DNA from: Agelas oroides
Lineage: Eukaryota; Porifera; Demospongiae; Agelasida; Agelasidae
Reading direction: 5' to 3'
Length of the DNA stretch: 64,000 nt
NCBI GenBank assembly: GCA_949130485.1
Contig: CASBWJ010000007.1
Span: forward strand, 1 to 64,000
Below are positions 1-13,295 of this stretch, one piece after another. The position numbers and the translations under genes are program-made. Under the pieces are notes generated by a model. The model worked only from the letters and a program-made list of their open reading frames with translations. It had not been told where the DNA came from and searched no databases. Position 1 is the first letter of the stretch. The number at the start of each line of letters is the position of its first letter.

Positions 1-615
1 GAAGTTCATTGACCTATAACATTACCGATACGTGGCTGAGCTCTGACCTACTCAATACTCATTAACAATAGCCTGGTTCACACATAACTAACTAACAGTT
101 ACTTAACTAGGTAAAAGGTAAAATTCTAAATCCAGCACAAGGACATGTATGCATGTGCTTGTGAATGTTGTTTAAATGCTTGCCAAAGTAGCTCTTGGTA
201 GATAGTATGGCATTTTCGGAGCCAGGCTTGTTTATTTGAAAGAGTTTCTTACCCAGTAAAGGAGCTGGGAATGAGACTAAATATGAAGAGGACCTTTACT
301 ATTGCTCTTGTGAGACTGCTGAGTGGGCCCAGAAAGGAACAGGATCTCCCTGTTTGAAACCTGACTCCCTCATACTAGCAGAAAGACTGGTAGGGAAGCA
401 AATGTTATGACAGGTGGGCCTACTCTAGGGAGGGAAGTTAAAAGCTATCCAATCTTATGGCCACAAGTTTGCTGAATGATGCATGCAGGATGGTACATGT
501 AGAACATTGTGGGATGAGTGTGATCAAGCGGGATTGAACTGTCATATAGCTAAAGCTTTACCAGTGAACTATCAGATCATAACATCACAGGCTATGGCAC
601 ATAGCTAAACAAGGC

Positions 616-711
616 TTTACTGTCTGCAAAAGTGCTTACCATAGTCGCTCTAATTTATGCTTGTCACTTTACTGTCTGCAAAAGTGCTTACCATAGTCGC
701 TCTAATTTATG
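616..711. repeat. 52-bp tandem duplication
   Basis: TTTACTGTCTGCAAAAGTGC and the following 23 bases recur with a spacing of exactly 52 bp (616 and 668). Nothing else is recognised in 1-1300 apart from weak copies of R2 ends. Confidence 0.9.
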
Positions 712-1514
712 GAATGGCCAAAAAGAATTGTTTTGCGACTGTTCGGCATTAATTAGAAAATTCTTTTCCGCAGCATTCAGAATAGTTTACAAATGGTTTT
801 GGGTCGAGATCGAGATGGACTGCCATGTTATGAACAAAACCTCCAAAGACTCATGATCAGGCATTCGACCCTCTAGCATAGTGTAGCTGCATGTGATCCT
901 GTCAAGGAGTCGCACGAAGCCCAAGGCTGAGCTGTCTAGCATTATAACTTATGCATTGCCATTGAGTCCACGTTTCCAACTGCTGTCTTTCTTCCCTCAG
1001 AAAGCTGTTTGAGAGTAGTTTGCATGTTTCCATTTGCACTATCGCCATTTTAAACTATGTAGCTAGCACATGTACAGAACCATGGATAATACAGTACTTA
1101 CAGAACCCATAGATATATAGATTGCGCTATTGTACCTGCATACCGTTTTGGGGCTTCTGTGAAGCGCAGATCTGCAAAAGAACTAGCCTGTCAATTTTTG
1201 TTTACTACCCAGGGAAGCGTGTAGCTACTGTATTTTTAGGTTACTAACTGATTAGTAGAAATCCAAAAGCAACGCATTCCATCACAGATAATACATACAG
1301 CATTAAGAACATACAGAATGATGTATGACACATGATATATATATCAGAGAACTCCCGCCGTTCAACTCACTAGTGTGGGGCTCGCTCACACTTGCCCCAA
1401 CTAACTTCTGCTATGTGCCAGCACCTGGCTCTGTGCCAACCTACGTATAGTGTAAATGTGGCATCATAGTTTGTTCACTTGCTAGTTATACACTAGAAAA
1501 TGTAGAACATTGTG

Positions 1515-1947
1515 GGGGCGAGCCTGAGCAAGCAGCTACCATGGCTACACATGAATAGACTAAGCTTCACGTTGAAATCATGAGCTGAATCGCTAGCGTT
1601 TATGAGTGCCGTTCATGCACGGGCCTCACCTGAAGCCGGCGATCTCAACCCGGCTTGTATGATTTGTACGGTCTGCGAGCAGCCTGCCGTTGATGGTCGG
1701 TCCGTAGCTGCCGTAACAAACAAGAAGTAAGGCGCCGTACATGCTTGAACTCGAGCTGTCTCCGCTACGGTTGCCGATGCTGCACTCTGGCAGTAGCCCA
1801 GCATTGCCTTGCACGAGGACGTTCAATTTCGGGAAATATTTATGTGCATTTAAAATTTACAGTATATGGCCGCAAACAAACAAACCAACATACACATGCG
1901 TCTTGCAATGCAGTCCCGCTAGTGTGGGGCTCGCTCAGGCTCGCCCC
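1515..1947. mobile_element. R2 family inverted-repeat element, copy 1 (complete)
   Basis: Bounded by GGGGCGAGCCTGAGCAAG and CTCGCTCAGGCTCGCCCC. The interior (CAGCTACCATGGCTACAC, GATGGTCGGTCCGTAGCTGC, TTCGGGAAATATTT) is shared with copies at 29634 and 54312. It has no coding capacity, so it is a non-autonomous (MITE-like) element. Another right end of the family lies at about 1366-1411. Confidence 0.75.
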
Positions 1948-2005
1948 AACTAGCCATGGCTAATTTTGAGGGTGGAATTTGTTCACTGCTTCTGATTAGA
2001 GTGAC

Positions 2006-3106
2006 TATCAGAGAGTCGGTAGACTCTCTATGTAGGGATGGCGCCAGACGTGCAATATATGCAATACTTAAGCAAAAGCCGTATAACTTTACCACAAATG
2101 CGCTAAAAGCTTATTTAAGCGCCCAGGCTTCCTCTTTGAGTGCCTTTGTGATCAGCAAGACTCATATAGTTGCCCAAAAGCCACGCGGAAGACAGCTAAA
2201 CGCAAAAGTGTGCGGTAGCAAAAGTGCCATTTTTCGTATTCTTTCTTCTTTCTTTCTTTCTTTCTTTCTTTGTTCAGACCACTTGTCAAACGACGATAAC
2301 TCGAAAACGGCTCAAGTACTCACCTTGATTTTAGCACGAAACAAATGCTCATCACAGCGCTCAGCTTCCCAGCCACTCAGCGTCTTCATAGCTTCAAATT
2401 CACCCTGGTCAACAAAAGCCATTCACAACACTCTGAGGCTGCTGTCCGTTGCTTAGGACGCCATTTTATAATTTTGTACGCATGCGCACAAGAAGTCTCG
2501 TTCCCAGACCAAAGACCACGGTCATTGGTCTGGAAGCGAGACTAGTACACAGGCGAAATGGCCAGCGGGCAGTACGCATGGCTGGCACGGTCTTTTCCCC
2601 CCGCAGCATTGGGCAAGGCTTATGAACACCACGTAGGTAAGGCGCTACCTACTTGTAGCTACACTAAAAATAGCCTACTCACCAGCTTTTGTGAACCGTA
2701 AAGCTAGGATGGTCAGTTGTCATGACAACTGAATCATGAAATTGGCTTCACAAAGTTTGGTAGGGAGAGCGGTTGGCCCTTCATCAGGTTCTAGCTGGCT
2801 ATATTACACATTATTACATGCCTGGAACTACTACTAAACTGTCAAACGCCGTTTCAAGTTCTGGTGTTGTGGTACACTTGAACGAAATCTTCTTAGGCTT
2901 TGGTCTAACTGTAACTGAGATTAACATCAAAAAAGTACAGAAACAAGACTTAAAAAACATTAAAAATGTAAAAAGATGTAGGGATGGCATGCCAAAAAGT
3001 ATGCAAACAAGGTAGGGCTAATGCATGAAAGCAAAGGTCAACATATTGGCAAAGCCCCATCCCTACATCTTTTTACATTTTTAATGTTTTTTAAGTCTTG
3101 TACTAT
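2006..3106. mobile_element. R1 family element, copy 1 (TGTAGGGATGG ends)
   Basis: It begins at ATCAGAGAGTCGGTAGACTC (itself a hairpin), then TGTAGGGATGGCGCC, and ends CCATCCCTACATCTTTTTAC. About 1.1 kb, with a (TTTC)n tract at 2245-2270 and a TCTCGTTCCCAGACC hairpin at 2498-2545. Three full-length copies and one partial copy occur in the window. I see no convincing protein in it. Confidence 0.8.
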
Positions 3107-3610
3107 CTATGAGTGGATCATTAGCTCAAGAAGTCTGCATTCTTGCTTGATGATCATGCACTACTGATGTTGCATGTTTGTAGCTTCTGCCTGGAATCTG
3201 CCATAGTTGTACAGCTGCAGATATCATGATTCTCGAACAAGGCAAAGAATGTCTGCTGAAGACCAGGACATGTTGTTTTCCAGCTTCAAATTTGCATGCA
3301 TAAAATTAATTGAAACATTTAATCGTTGTTCTGAAATACATATTCCACGGGAATGCACATACAGTAGAAGTCACATATCCGAACTGCAGTTATCTGAATC
3401 TGCATTTATCCGAACCCCCAAAATAATGATATTCATAGATATTTTGCTGTGCATTAAATGGAAAGTACTCTTTTTAGTATACAAATAGTATTGTTTCACT
3501 TATCTGAATATTTCAGTTATATGAACACCCCTTGGTCCCAGCGTATTCGGATAAGTGAGCAACATTCTTATATGTTGCCTAGGTAACAGGTTATACTTGA
3601 ATCAACTTAC

Positions 3611-3901
3611 CATTGCCAGGTATAATTGTTGTCATTGATGATCCATTTCTGGCATTCGCCACTGTGCAGCTGTATAACCCTGCAAAACCACTCTGACCCA
3701 CTGATGGATCAATGGTGAGCACTGTCTGGTAGGTACCTGCAACAGGATCAGCTACTCTCTTGGTCTGCTGGTAGGTTGCATTGGGAGTTAACACAGCTCC
3801 ATCTCTGTTCCAGGTGACAGTGGTAGCAGGTCCACCAGTGGAGGTGCAGGTGAGGGTCCTGGACTGGCTGTTTAAAATTAAACCAGTTACATTGGGTGAA
3901 C
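3611..3901 (-). CDS. Second receptor gene, exon 3: Ig domain; gene continues off the left edge
   Basis: 291 bp, phase 1-1, acceptor ATGCAG, donor G|GTAAGT. Landmarks are [27 protein letters not shown] and GLYSCTVANARNGSS. It shares [11 protein letters not shown] with exon 44294-44593. The R1 repeat at 3951 begins only 50 bp upstream of its acceptor. No further exons of this gene were recognised between 1 and 3610. Confidence 0.82.
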
Positions 3902-3950
3902 CTGCATGGATACGTATACAAGCAAAAGGCACAGGTGAAGGTTCTGAACT

Positions 3951-4953
3951 ATCAGAGAGTTGGTAGACTCTCTATGTAGGGATGGTGCCGACACGCAATA
4001 TACGCAGTACTTAAGCACAAGCCACTAAAAGCTTATTTAAGGGCCCAGGCTTCCTCTTTGAGTGCCTTTGTGATCAGCAAGACTCATATAGTTGCCCAAA
4101 AGCCTTGCGGAAGACAGCAAATTATGTGGTAGCGAAAGTGCCATTTTTCATATTCTTTCTTGTTATCACAGCGCGGAGCTCTAGGACCACTCAGCGTCTT
4201 TGTAGCTTTAAATTCCCTGGTCAGTAAAAGCTATTCACAACACTCTGTGCCTGCTGTCAGTTGCATAGGACGCCATTTTGTAATTTGTACGCATGGGCAC
4301 ACGTAGTCTCGTTCCCAGACTAAATACCATGAGCATTGGTCTGGGAACGAGACTAGTGTACAAGCGAAATCGCGAGTTGGCAGGCAGTATGCATGCACAC
4401 GGTCTCTTCCCGTAGTAGTGCCTAGTGGGCAAGGCTTATGAACACCACGTAGGTAAGGCGCTGCATTCAGCTGCTGACTTATATAGCTACACAAAAAAAG
4501 TAGCTACTCACAGCTTTATTAAACTGTGATGCTAGGATGGTCAGTTGTCAGTATAGTTTTCTGTGCTGCAGCTGGTCAGTCGTCATGTGAACGAAAATCA
4601 GGAGATTGGTTTCAAAAAGTCTGGTACGGAGCTCCGGAGAGTGGTTGGCCTTCATCAGACTGGATATGTTACACATAATTATTACATGCTTGGAACCACT
4701 ACTAAATTGTCAATGCCGTTTCAAGTTCTGGGGTTGTAGTTACACTTGAAAGAAATATTCTTCTTAGGCTTAGGTCTAACTGTAACTGAGATTAACATCA
4801 AAAAAGTACAGAAACAAGAAAATAAAAACATTAAAAATGTAAAAAGGTAGGGATGATATGGTGCAGGAATGAGGCTTTGTATATTTACCTTCACCCTACC
4901 TTGTTTGCATACTTTTTGGCATGCCATCCCTACTTCTTTTTACATTTTTAACA
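3951..4953. mobile_element. R1 family element, copy 2
   Basis: Same layout as copy 1: ATCAGAGAGTTGGTAGACTC, TGTAGGGATGGTGCC, the internal TCTCGTTCCCAGAC hairpin, and an end at ATGCCATCCCTACTTC. It lies in the intron just upstream of exon 3611-3901. Confidence 0.8.
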
Positions 4954-5188
4954 AGTTAGCTAACTCATAATAGAAACTAAGGCTTTAGGAACAAAAAAAA
5001 AAATCAGTGCTGAGCACATTGAAGCATAATGAGGCTTGGTAATTACATCATACTCTCGGCCCATATGCAGTGTTATATAAATGTATGTCACATTTTTGGT
5101 CCCTGGGAGCCCCTGCATGTCTATAGACACACATGATATCCATTGTTGCTGATCATGAGATAGTGACTGACAAAGCATTCAGTTTGAC

Positions 5189-5335
5189 TTTCATCACTCA
5201 CGATCTTAGTTCTAGACAGCACTACGAAGCAAGTGAGTGAGCTCGGCATATCCAGCTCAACTTTCCTCACTCATGATCTTGGTTGTAGATAAGGCTACTG
5301 AGCAAGTGACCAAGCTGGGCATGAGCATCCAACTC
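5189..5335. repeat. Imperfect duplication of about 75 bp
   Basis: ACTCACGATCTTAGTTCTAG and ACTCATGATCTTGGTTGTAG begin two diverged copies that each run to CATCCAACTCG-like text. It lies in intron 2 of the second gene; the rest of 5000-7900 shows no gene. Confidence 0.55.
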
Positions 5336-7910
5336 GATCTATATTGCTCAGCAGTTTCTGGACTTCACTTAGGTGTTTACTGTAGTCTGCCCTCCATTGT
5401 TCAGCAGTTCTGGACTGTATTTTACTGAAGGAAAAAACCCAAACAATCACTTTTCAACAGCTACTGTTCGAGGATTGTGAGGTATTATAGACAGTTACTG
5501 AGCATCCACCCCAATAAGTTTACTTCACAACAAAATAGTGACCAGGTTCTGCTTTGCACATGAGGCTTTCTGCACACATGTACCCTAGTATATTAACAAA
5601 ATGATTTCCTACCAGACTAAATATGGACAAATTTGCCAACAAATGATGTAGAATTCCTTCTCATTGGCATGAAGGTGGGAGTGGCTTCGAATTCTTAAAC
5701 AACAATATGCACTCGCTGTGTAGCACTGCATCACCACGACAAGACAATGCCGTGGGCAGCATCCACTTAACACAACACCAAACTTCATGAGTCAGGTAAA
5801 GATGTCAAGCTTGAAATACACATCAAATTAAATAAAACAGACTTTATAGTGTAAGGGCACAAAAATTTCACCAGATCTTGTACCATGCATTCTTTAGACT
5901 AGCCTTTATTAGACAAGGCACACACACAAAGGTTAACTAAGAATGAGATGTTAGTTACAATTACATGTATACTTCCCTAGCCAGCAGAAATCTTGCACCA
6001 ACCAAGTAGAGCAGCATTCTGAACACATATCATAGGCACTGGTTGTTAATTAAGCGCACCTCTATAATAAGTGTATGAGCTGCAGAGGGTCTTACCCATT
6101 ATGTGTGTAGCGCATGTATAAGTGTGATCAGTTGTAAGAAGTGTGACAAAGAGCGGCAGAGACACTGCAACTGAATTAATAAACATGTGCTCTAGGTCTA
6201 TGTACATAGGCAATGTAGTCATGTATACTGTAGGCTAGGAATTGTTTGTGAGATTTCAAGTTTGTTGTGAGTGTGCAAAAATGAGAGCGCATATAGCAAT
6301 AAAACGAACATGGATCTTGCTAGTGCAGTTTTCTCCAAAGTGTGATATATCTGCAATCTGTGAATAGGCTTCCAACTCCAAACGAAGCAGGGCTACCTCC
6401 CAATATTAAGCAGGCAGTTGAAAATGCATGTCTGACCACAACACTGTTCTTCATAATATTACTCTTGTGTCATTATCGGAGCTCTCCTCGTGTTTTAGCA
6501 ATAACTGCTCTCCCACATCAGGGGTCCAAATATGTTTACATATGTGGTGCTTGCATGGCATTCTCTAATGTGTACACACCACCATCAGCACGCTGACTAG
6601 TCATTGTTTTTTCCAAAAATTCTAATAGAAGCCTATTTTGTGGGTATGGCCTAAACAGGGGGCCAGCGCAAATCATGGTTATTAGATACGCAAGTTGTCC
6701 TCAAAATGGCATTTTTTTAACTCATAACCTGGCCTATGGTATTGAAACCAATCTCAGGAAGTGGAAGATAGAAGAAAGCTCTAACACACTACAGAGGTAC
6801 AAAACAACCAGGTTACAAACATCAAAACCTACCACTGAAGGTTGCGATTTTGGGTATAAAACATTTACATTTCTCTCACAGCTTGTACTCTGGTGATGAG
6901 CTTCAAAACTGAAGTGAGGCTAGGCAGGCATAAGCCACCGTTTTTACCATTAAGTCTATAGCTGTTTTACACACTGCAGTTTAGTGTACAATAATGAGTT
7001 TTATTATCTAGTTGATATTTCTACAACAGTATTTTCCTATTCCTGTGCCGTGCAATATCACACGATATTGCATGGGTAGTTATTGCACGGGTAGTTATTG
7101 CACGGGCCCTGAGGCTATATACGCGCGATATCCTAGCAACCAGCGTGCGCTTTAATTAGAACCAGTGCGTTCGAACGGCGAGTTACTCCGTACTTCGTGT
7201 AAGAAGAGACACGACGCTGTTGTGGTAATGGATAATAAATACTTTATTACACTCGTTAGCGTGCATATCGCGGTTATTGCATGCTAACTCGTGTAATAAT
7301 TAAGGTATATATAGTGAAGAAAGGGATCACTTCTTGCACTTAATCTTTGTTAAGTGCATCATTTCTTCATCAGAAGCACATGCACTGCATCTACAATACA
7401 GAGGTTTAGTTTAAACAAGTGGACTTCGCATATTGCACTTGTGCAGTTTGACAAGCAACCTGAAAACGGTGGCAATTTGACGTGACAATCACAAAACTGG
7501 CACTTGTCAAGTAGATATCTTAGTGTGAATGGCACGTTAACTACTGGTTTCTCCAGGCTGCCTCAAACAAGGCTACAAGTATGCAACACAGACAAGTCAG
7601 ATCACATAAGGTACTAAAGTGCTAGCCCTGTTACTCATGAGAACATTCGAGAATGACTGATATGGTTCATAAAGGTAGCCTTGTTCACAGGCCTTCCCTC
7701 TGCTTCCAGTTTACTGTAAGTGATAAAAAAAAATTGGAGGCGGGGAAGGCCTGGGAGCGAGGTTACATAAAGCCCATTGACTATAGTGTCGTTTTGCATA
7801 CTTTTGATGCAGCAGCCATTTTTTAAGCTACCATACATATGGAGTTTTAATGTATTCCATGATATCTTGATGCTATACAAACATGTTTCTCTCCAATGTA
7901 TAGGACTCAC

Positions 7911-8243
7911 CTGTGGTAGCAGTATATATCCCCACATAGATGCTCTGAAGGTCTCCACTGCCATCAGGTATGTCACAGTGGAAGACTCCTGTTGTGGTAG
8001 CCTCAGCATTACGGTTGAGACGTACTGATCCAGATGTAGTCCTAGTTCTGTAGTATGGTAGATTATTAGCATTTGAGAGCTGATTTCCATTGGGCAAGTA
8101 CCACTGTGTCTCTTGGTTTGTAGATGAACAGCAGGGTCTGTAGGCAGTTGTACAGTGCAGAGCAGCAGCATCAGTTCCAATCTCTGTGCTGGTCACAACA
8201 CTGTTGTTGGTATACTGCTCATTGTTCAGAGTTAATGTAATAC
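7911..8243 (-). CDS. Second receptor gene, exon 2: V-like Ig-like domain
   Basis: 333 bp, phase 1-1, acceptor GCTACAG, donor G|GTGAGT. It reads YRPCCSS, QWYLPNGNQL, YYRTRTTSGSVRLNR, GVFHCDIPDGSG and SIYVGIYTATTG. It is the same domain type as exon 45324-45692 of the phosphatase gene (PNG, YR.R, VRL, C.IPD, Y.G.YT). Confidence 0.8.
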
Positions 8244-8689
8244 CTGTAGCACATGACAAACACACAAACCGTTAGCAACTTCTGCTACAAATGCATAATA
8301 CAAAGTCAGGGTTTCATTTATTCAAGGCGGGGGTATAGCAAAGTAAAGGGGGCAAGAACGTTAAGATGGTGTTTTGTAGAAACACCAATATCTCGGGGGG
8401 GTCTGAGGGCATGCTCCTGAACAAGGATATACACTTGCATAGCAAAATATCACACAGTTTTTTAAGAGTGATCACATGGTAACAAAAATGTTTAAGTGAC
8501 AATGAGTGATATTTGTCTGCATGAACATTGCTGATTTTCATATAGCCAGTACCAGTGATTGAGTATTTCAGAAACAGTTACGCAAGACGATCAGGAGGGG
8601 CAGCTGGGGCATATGCAATGACTTGAAAGTCTCTTTCAATAATGCAAGCTAATGGTCATTACCGTACTGTCCCAAGCAAGTGCCCATGG

Positions 8690-9175
8690 GTGCTTGTAGT
8701 TCAAGGAGGTGCATGAATGGTTCAACTATCCCTGTGCAAGCGCCCACCCAGATGAGAAGTTAGCCGCTAGGGGGTACCGAACTGACTTGCAATGTCGCTT
8801 CACCCGTGCTTCGTCGAGGCCAGCCAGACGGTGGAGAAAGCTGTATCATGTTAGAAAGCGGACCGACTGTAGCCTTGTTGCCAAGCTTCTGCAATGTTTG
8901 TCGCTTGCAGTATGAGAATTCCGTGCTGCAAGCGAGGAACGTTGTGAATGAGGCTACGGGCGGGTGTGTGCGAAACTTTGCTACTGGATGTGGTGGCAGT
9001 TGAAGCACATCAGAATGAAGGCAGCTACGTAGGTCAGCTCAGCGGACCTACTTTTGGTTCACTACACAAAAATTTGGCATGGTTGGCAGTTACATGGAGG
9101 GCCCCCACAAAACTGTCAAAATTAGGGGGTGGGCACTTGCACGGGGATGGGCGCTTGCCCGGGACAATATGGTAA
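8690..9175. repeat. R4 dispersed repeat, copy 1
   Basis: Shares CTTGAATGGTTCAACTATCC-like text (here GCATGAATGGTTCAACTATC), TTGTCGCTTGCAGTATG and AAAACTGTCAAAATTAGGGG with 25840-26345 in the same order and direction. GC-rich GCGCTTGC motifs recur at both ends. Confidence 0.75.
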
Positions 9176-9835
9176 GTGCACACAACATTAACTAGTAAAA
9201 GCATAATTATTCCTCCAGTCCAGCAATTCTCCTGTTCAACCTCAAAATCATTGTCAGATAGCTTGTCATGCAATTCTATTGTGATTTTATCAAGCTTGAT
9301 AAGCTGAGCTCCCCTACATAAACCTACTAAACTAGTCAAAAGAGCCCTCAGATGCCACCGTATGAAGCCTAAAAACCAAACTTGGGAGCATACCCTCAGA
9401 CTCCTTAGACATTTGGTGTTTCTACAAAGCACTTCAGTATACCTCACTTCCCTTGAGCTATTCCATTTAACCACCGTAGGCTATTTACTGGAAGTCTTTA
9501 TTACTAGGCTATGGATACCTTCCTTGGTCCGTATTTCCACTTCTGCTTGGAGCTAGCACTAGAAACTTGAGTCAAAGCTTTATTGACACATTCTCTGTGG
9601 GTTCATACGTAAGCGTTCAATGGTCAGGGCCCTCTGACCAGAGAATGTTCCTCCGGACTAAAAGCTGCCTAAAATGCCAGAAATGGAGTCCCTACAAGGT
9701 AAAAGGAGTATTTTCTACGCCTGTTTGTGCAAGAAAGCAGACAAATGGCCCACCTGGCGCTGACCAGGGTTTTTCTACAGGCAGCTGCAACAGCTGCCAT
9801 GTACTGTCAGCCAGAGCGGTGCACTCACCCACCTC

Positions 9836-9942
9836 CCCCTGTCCCTTTCTGCTAGCGTAGAACCTATCTTCAAAACGGATTGCGCCAACTTATGACAAAG
9901 TCAGACAACGCCAAAAAGCGTCATCGGTGGTTAAAGGGTTAA
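9836..9942. repeat. R5 dispersed repeat, copy 1
   Basis: CAAAACGGATTGCGCCAACT and GCGTCATCGGTGGTTAAAGG are shared with 63855-63990 in the same direction. It is non-coding. Confidence 0.8.
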
Positions 9943-11098
9943 TAGATGTTGTTTACCCCCCTTGTGGATGAACAGATTTCCTTGAACAACAAATTTTACC
10001 AGTATATTTATCCTTGGACATAATCAAAGTAGGCTACTGAACCCCCTAGATACAATCAATTTGGACATTCCCCCCCCCCCCCTCCCCTTCCAGGACACGT
10101 TTTGCCTAGTCTCGTCCCCAGACCCTACCCTCTCATGAGGAAAAATGGTGTGGTGAACCAAGTTGAATTTCTTTGGCTAGCGCAAGGTCTTGCAACTGTC
10201 CTAGCAACCCTCAAAACATCTTGTGCCAAACTCACTCAAAAAGGTAAGGATACCTGAGTTGAGATTAATAAATTTTACTGCCGTTAGGGAAGTGCTATGA
10301 CATTATTGATCTCGCAATCTTATTGGTCCTTACTACTTTTTGGGAATAGGCCCAACTTTGTTCTTCAGACTGTTTCTCACCAGGAGGTGTGTGCAGACTG
10401 GGCACATGACTAGTTTTTGCCTTACATGTATATCTCCCTGGATTAAATAACATGATTATCCTCCCCCCCCCACCAACTGACACAATTAAGGGCACATCTA
10501 CAATCTATTTTTTCCAAAATAATGTCATTGTGACCCCCTCTCCCTACCCTCCTCATAACGTCATTCATACTGTCAATCATCGATCAGACATTGCCCTCCA
10601 ATAGAGGAAGCCCCAAGTGAAACGTCCTCAAATAGTAGCCTCGTTCCCAGGCTCTCTCCCCTTGCCCCGATGAAAAATTAATGTTGTTCATGTTGACAGT
10701 AATTTGCACACCACTGACTCGAAAGAAAGTGGTTTTGGTTTTGGTGGGTGTACAGGGTCCCAAATCTCTTAATTAATCAAAGCCTGTTAATTACTACTTA
10801 TCTTGTAAGTTTATATTAATGCACACACAATCAACGGACTGGTAATCTTTAGCCCCGGTAGTATAAACAAAATACACAGCACAATATAGTTATACCTGCA
10901 ATATAATTTCTGTAATTAAGTTATATTAAATGCTTGGAGGGGTTATTTTTGAGGCCAGGGGGCCCCTCAAAATGAGATGCAACATGGACCCTGTACTGTC
11001 ACGTCCTTTTCAGGACGGAGGTCTATATAAAATTGGTAGGGATGGGTTGGGTGGGGAAGAACACAGCAGCTCCCAAACCAGAAGGTTGACCCTCTCAG

Positions 11099-11238
11099 AT
11101 AAGCACACAAGGACTTAAACAGTTTGGTACAGGAGCACGGAGACTTAGATAGCTCGGTACAAACACACAAGAATTTAAACCGCTCGGTACAAGCGCACAA
11201 GGTCTTAGCTCCGTACAGGCACACAAGGTCTTAGATAG
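11099..11238. repeat. Imperfect about 33-bp tandem repeat
   Basis: Repeating CACACAAGGNCTTA, CTCGGTAC and related words, about 4 to 5 degenerate copies. It is non-coding on the sequence evidence. Confidence 0.65.
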
Positions 11239-11825
11239 CACTGCTATTGCGCATGCGCTGGCCCTATACACCCCAATAAGCGCGCACCAACATTCCAACA
11301 TTAACTTGGTTTAATTGGCATAAAACCCCATTAAAAACGGAGGGGGAGAGCCTGGTATCGATGTGACCAATCAGATCCGCGCTCTTTGTAGATCGCATCC
11401 GTTGTCATGGAATAACAATTACGTCACAATGCACTTAGCTGATGTCAGATCTGTTATGCTCGATAATTACGTTCCTCGGCGACAACTTGATGGTTGCAGC
11501 GTGACCAGACCCTTCCTCTCTCTGCAAAGGGTGTGGCTTGCGAGACTACATCCTTACTGTAGATTACAGTAGATTAATACCCAGGGGTGTAAATGACTCT
11601 GTAGCCCTGTATTGCTCTGTATGTACCTTAGCCATTTTCAGTATCGTTTGCATGCAACAGGTCACTATAAATTATGTTGTAGAGTCTACCCCTCTTTACA
11701 TCACAATGACGTTATTTTTCCATAGTTTGTAGATGCCCCTAAGGTGTGTACACCGGAATAGTTTAAAACTCTGATTCTCAGCCCGCAGTACGACTGACTA
11801 ATGGTTTTTACCTTAGTTACATACC

Positions 11826-12524
11826 CCGTATAGTAGAGTAACCCATCCGTTATCGGACACCATCACGCGGACAGCACGATATCTCTCGGACTGCTGAACG
11901 CTATGCGTCCGTACTTGGGACGCTTCTTGACATCATCAAGACAAACAAGATAGATAACTGCCAGACTCACTCGATTAAGATCTATGCAGTCACAGCTGTA
12001 AACGTAGCAATTGTCCAAACCATCGGTACTCGGAAAGTGACCCCTAACTGCGGACTATGTTTCTGTAGGGTTTTAGCAAATAGGTTACAGCTGCGCTACA
12101 CACAAATAGCTAGCTAGCACTCCGATGTTCGATCGGAGCGTACTCTCGACCCGGAAGCCACGGTAATGTTTGCGTACATGCATGCGGCTATGCAGGCGCT
12201 CGCTGGAGGGGGGCTTACAACCAACTCAATGTAAACAGCTTGGGTCAATGTCAACACTGCCTACAACATCTCGCAAACCGAACGGGAGTGGTTTGCCCTA
12301 GCACATGGCGCGCCTTCGAAACGAAATAGGGGAAGTGCGGAACGAGGAAATGGGAACTGGGGAACGAGGACATGGAAAGGAGAAATTCATTGATTATGTC
12401 ACGGTCTAGCTAGAGTAGGTGAGATTAGCTAGCAGCTATACGACCTTTAAAGATTTGTTGTCCGACACTTTGATGGTGTCCAGAATTAAGTGGTGTCCGG
12501 TGATTGATGAGCTACTCTATAGAT
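11826..12524. mobile_element. MITE-like element in intron 1 of the second gene
   Basis: Inverted ends TATAGTAGAGTAACCCATCC with GTTATCGGACACCATCA on the left and TGGTGTCCGGTGATTGATGA with GCTACTCTATA on the right. About 0.7 kb; no gene seen inside. Confidence 0.65.
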
Positions 12525-12709
12525 ATGCAGAGTAACGGACTACTTTCTCCTCTTATAGAATCATTTTAAACAGTTTTGTTGCCCTGAAACAAAAGCCTAG
12601 AAAAGGTGTTCAGACTCTGCATGCCGCACCGACCGTAGCTAGCTAGCATGCGTGTGGCCAGACCCAACCCAAATGAACACCAAATACAGTACGCTGGGAA
12701 TGTACCCAC

Positions 12710-12794
12710 CTTCTTGAGCATTGGATCTTGGCCCCAAGCACGCCAGCGCCACTGCCAACGCTAACAAGTAGTAAGAGATCCCTTGCGCCATCAT
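12710..12794 (-). CDS. Second receptor gene, exon 1: signal peptide
   Basis: 85 bp from ATG (12794-12792) to donor G|GTGGGT, leaving phase 1. It encodes MMAQGISYYLLALAVALACL then GPRSNAQE: a hydrophobic core followed by a likely signal-peptidase site around SNA-Q. The phase matches the V-like exon 7911-8243 downstream on the same strand. A second ATG lies directly after the first. It lies about 2.2 kb after the stop of the phosphatase gene, so this should be the start of the next gene. Confidence 0.65.
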
Positions 12795-13295
12795 CTGATC
12801 GTCACAAACAAAACTGTCAGATATTTTTTACTTCCGGGTTTTGGGGTGCGCGCGCACATAAATGGCCGGCCCCATCCCGCCCTTGCCCCCCGGCCAGTTA
12901 TAGTCTCGACCCACCCTGGGTCTTGGGTTACGGAAGCTTGCAAGTAGAGCTGGCCTAATTTCCCATAGTGCAAATTAGCAGTTTAGTGTGCTTGAGTCTT
13001 GGTTGACTCAGGAATGCATCCGAAGGAGCAGTGAAAGCAAGCAAGCTAGCAAAAAAACGAACAAACATAAAATTGTAGCTAAGTTATACCTAAAACAGCA
13101 GAAATATGTGGAATAAACCTACTAGGAACAATATAGGGCTAGCTTTCTATGTGAAAACTGTGTCATACCTCTACCATCGTATGTTTGCAAGTCAAGGAGA
13201 TAATAATGTGTACATATAGAACATGTGTGACCAAAGTATGGTTACACGGCAAAAAGGCAAATAAAAAATCTTTACTTTATTTGAGGCTAACTGCA

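Larger units (their letters stand above)
8244..12709. other. Intron 1 of the second gene, no further exon seen
   Basis: It contains R4 and R5 repeat copies, a poly(C) tract, TAGTCTCGTCCCCAGAC ends at 10109 and 10638, a degenerate 33-bp repeat and a MITE. Open frames here are short and show no domain signature. Confidence 0.5.

Noticed and set aside
1956-2456. 166-codon plus-strand frame in R1 copy 1
   Set aside because: It is not maintained in the other R1 copies and includes a (TTTC)n tract; it shows no domain.
7635-8180. 181-codon minus-strand frame
   Set aside because: It is an out-of-frame shadow of the V-like exon 7911-8243.
9034-9474. 146-codon minus-strand frame
   Set aside because: It overlaps repeat R4 and has no recognisable domain or splice-compatible context.
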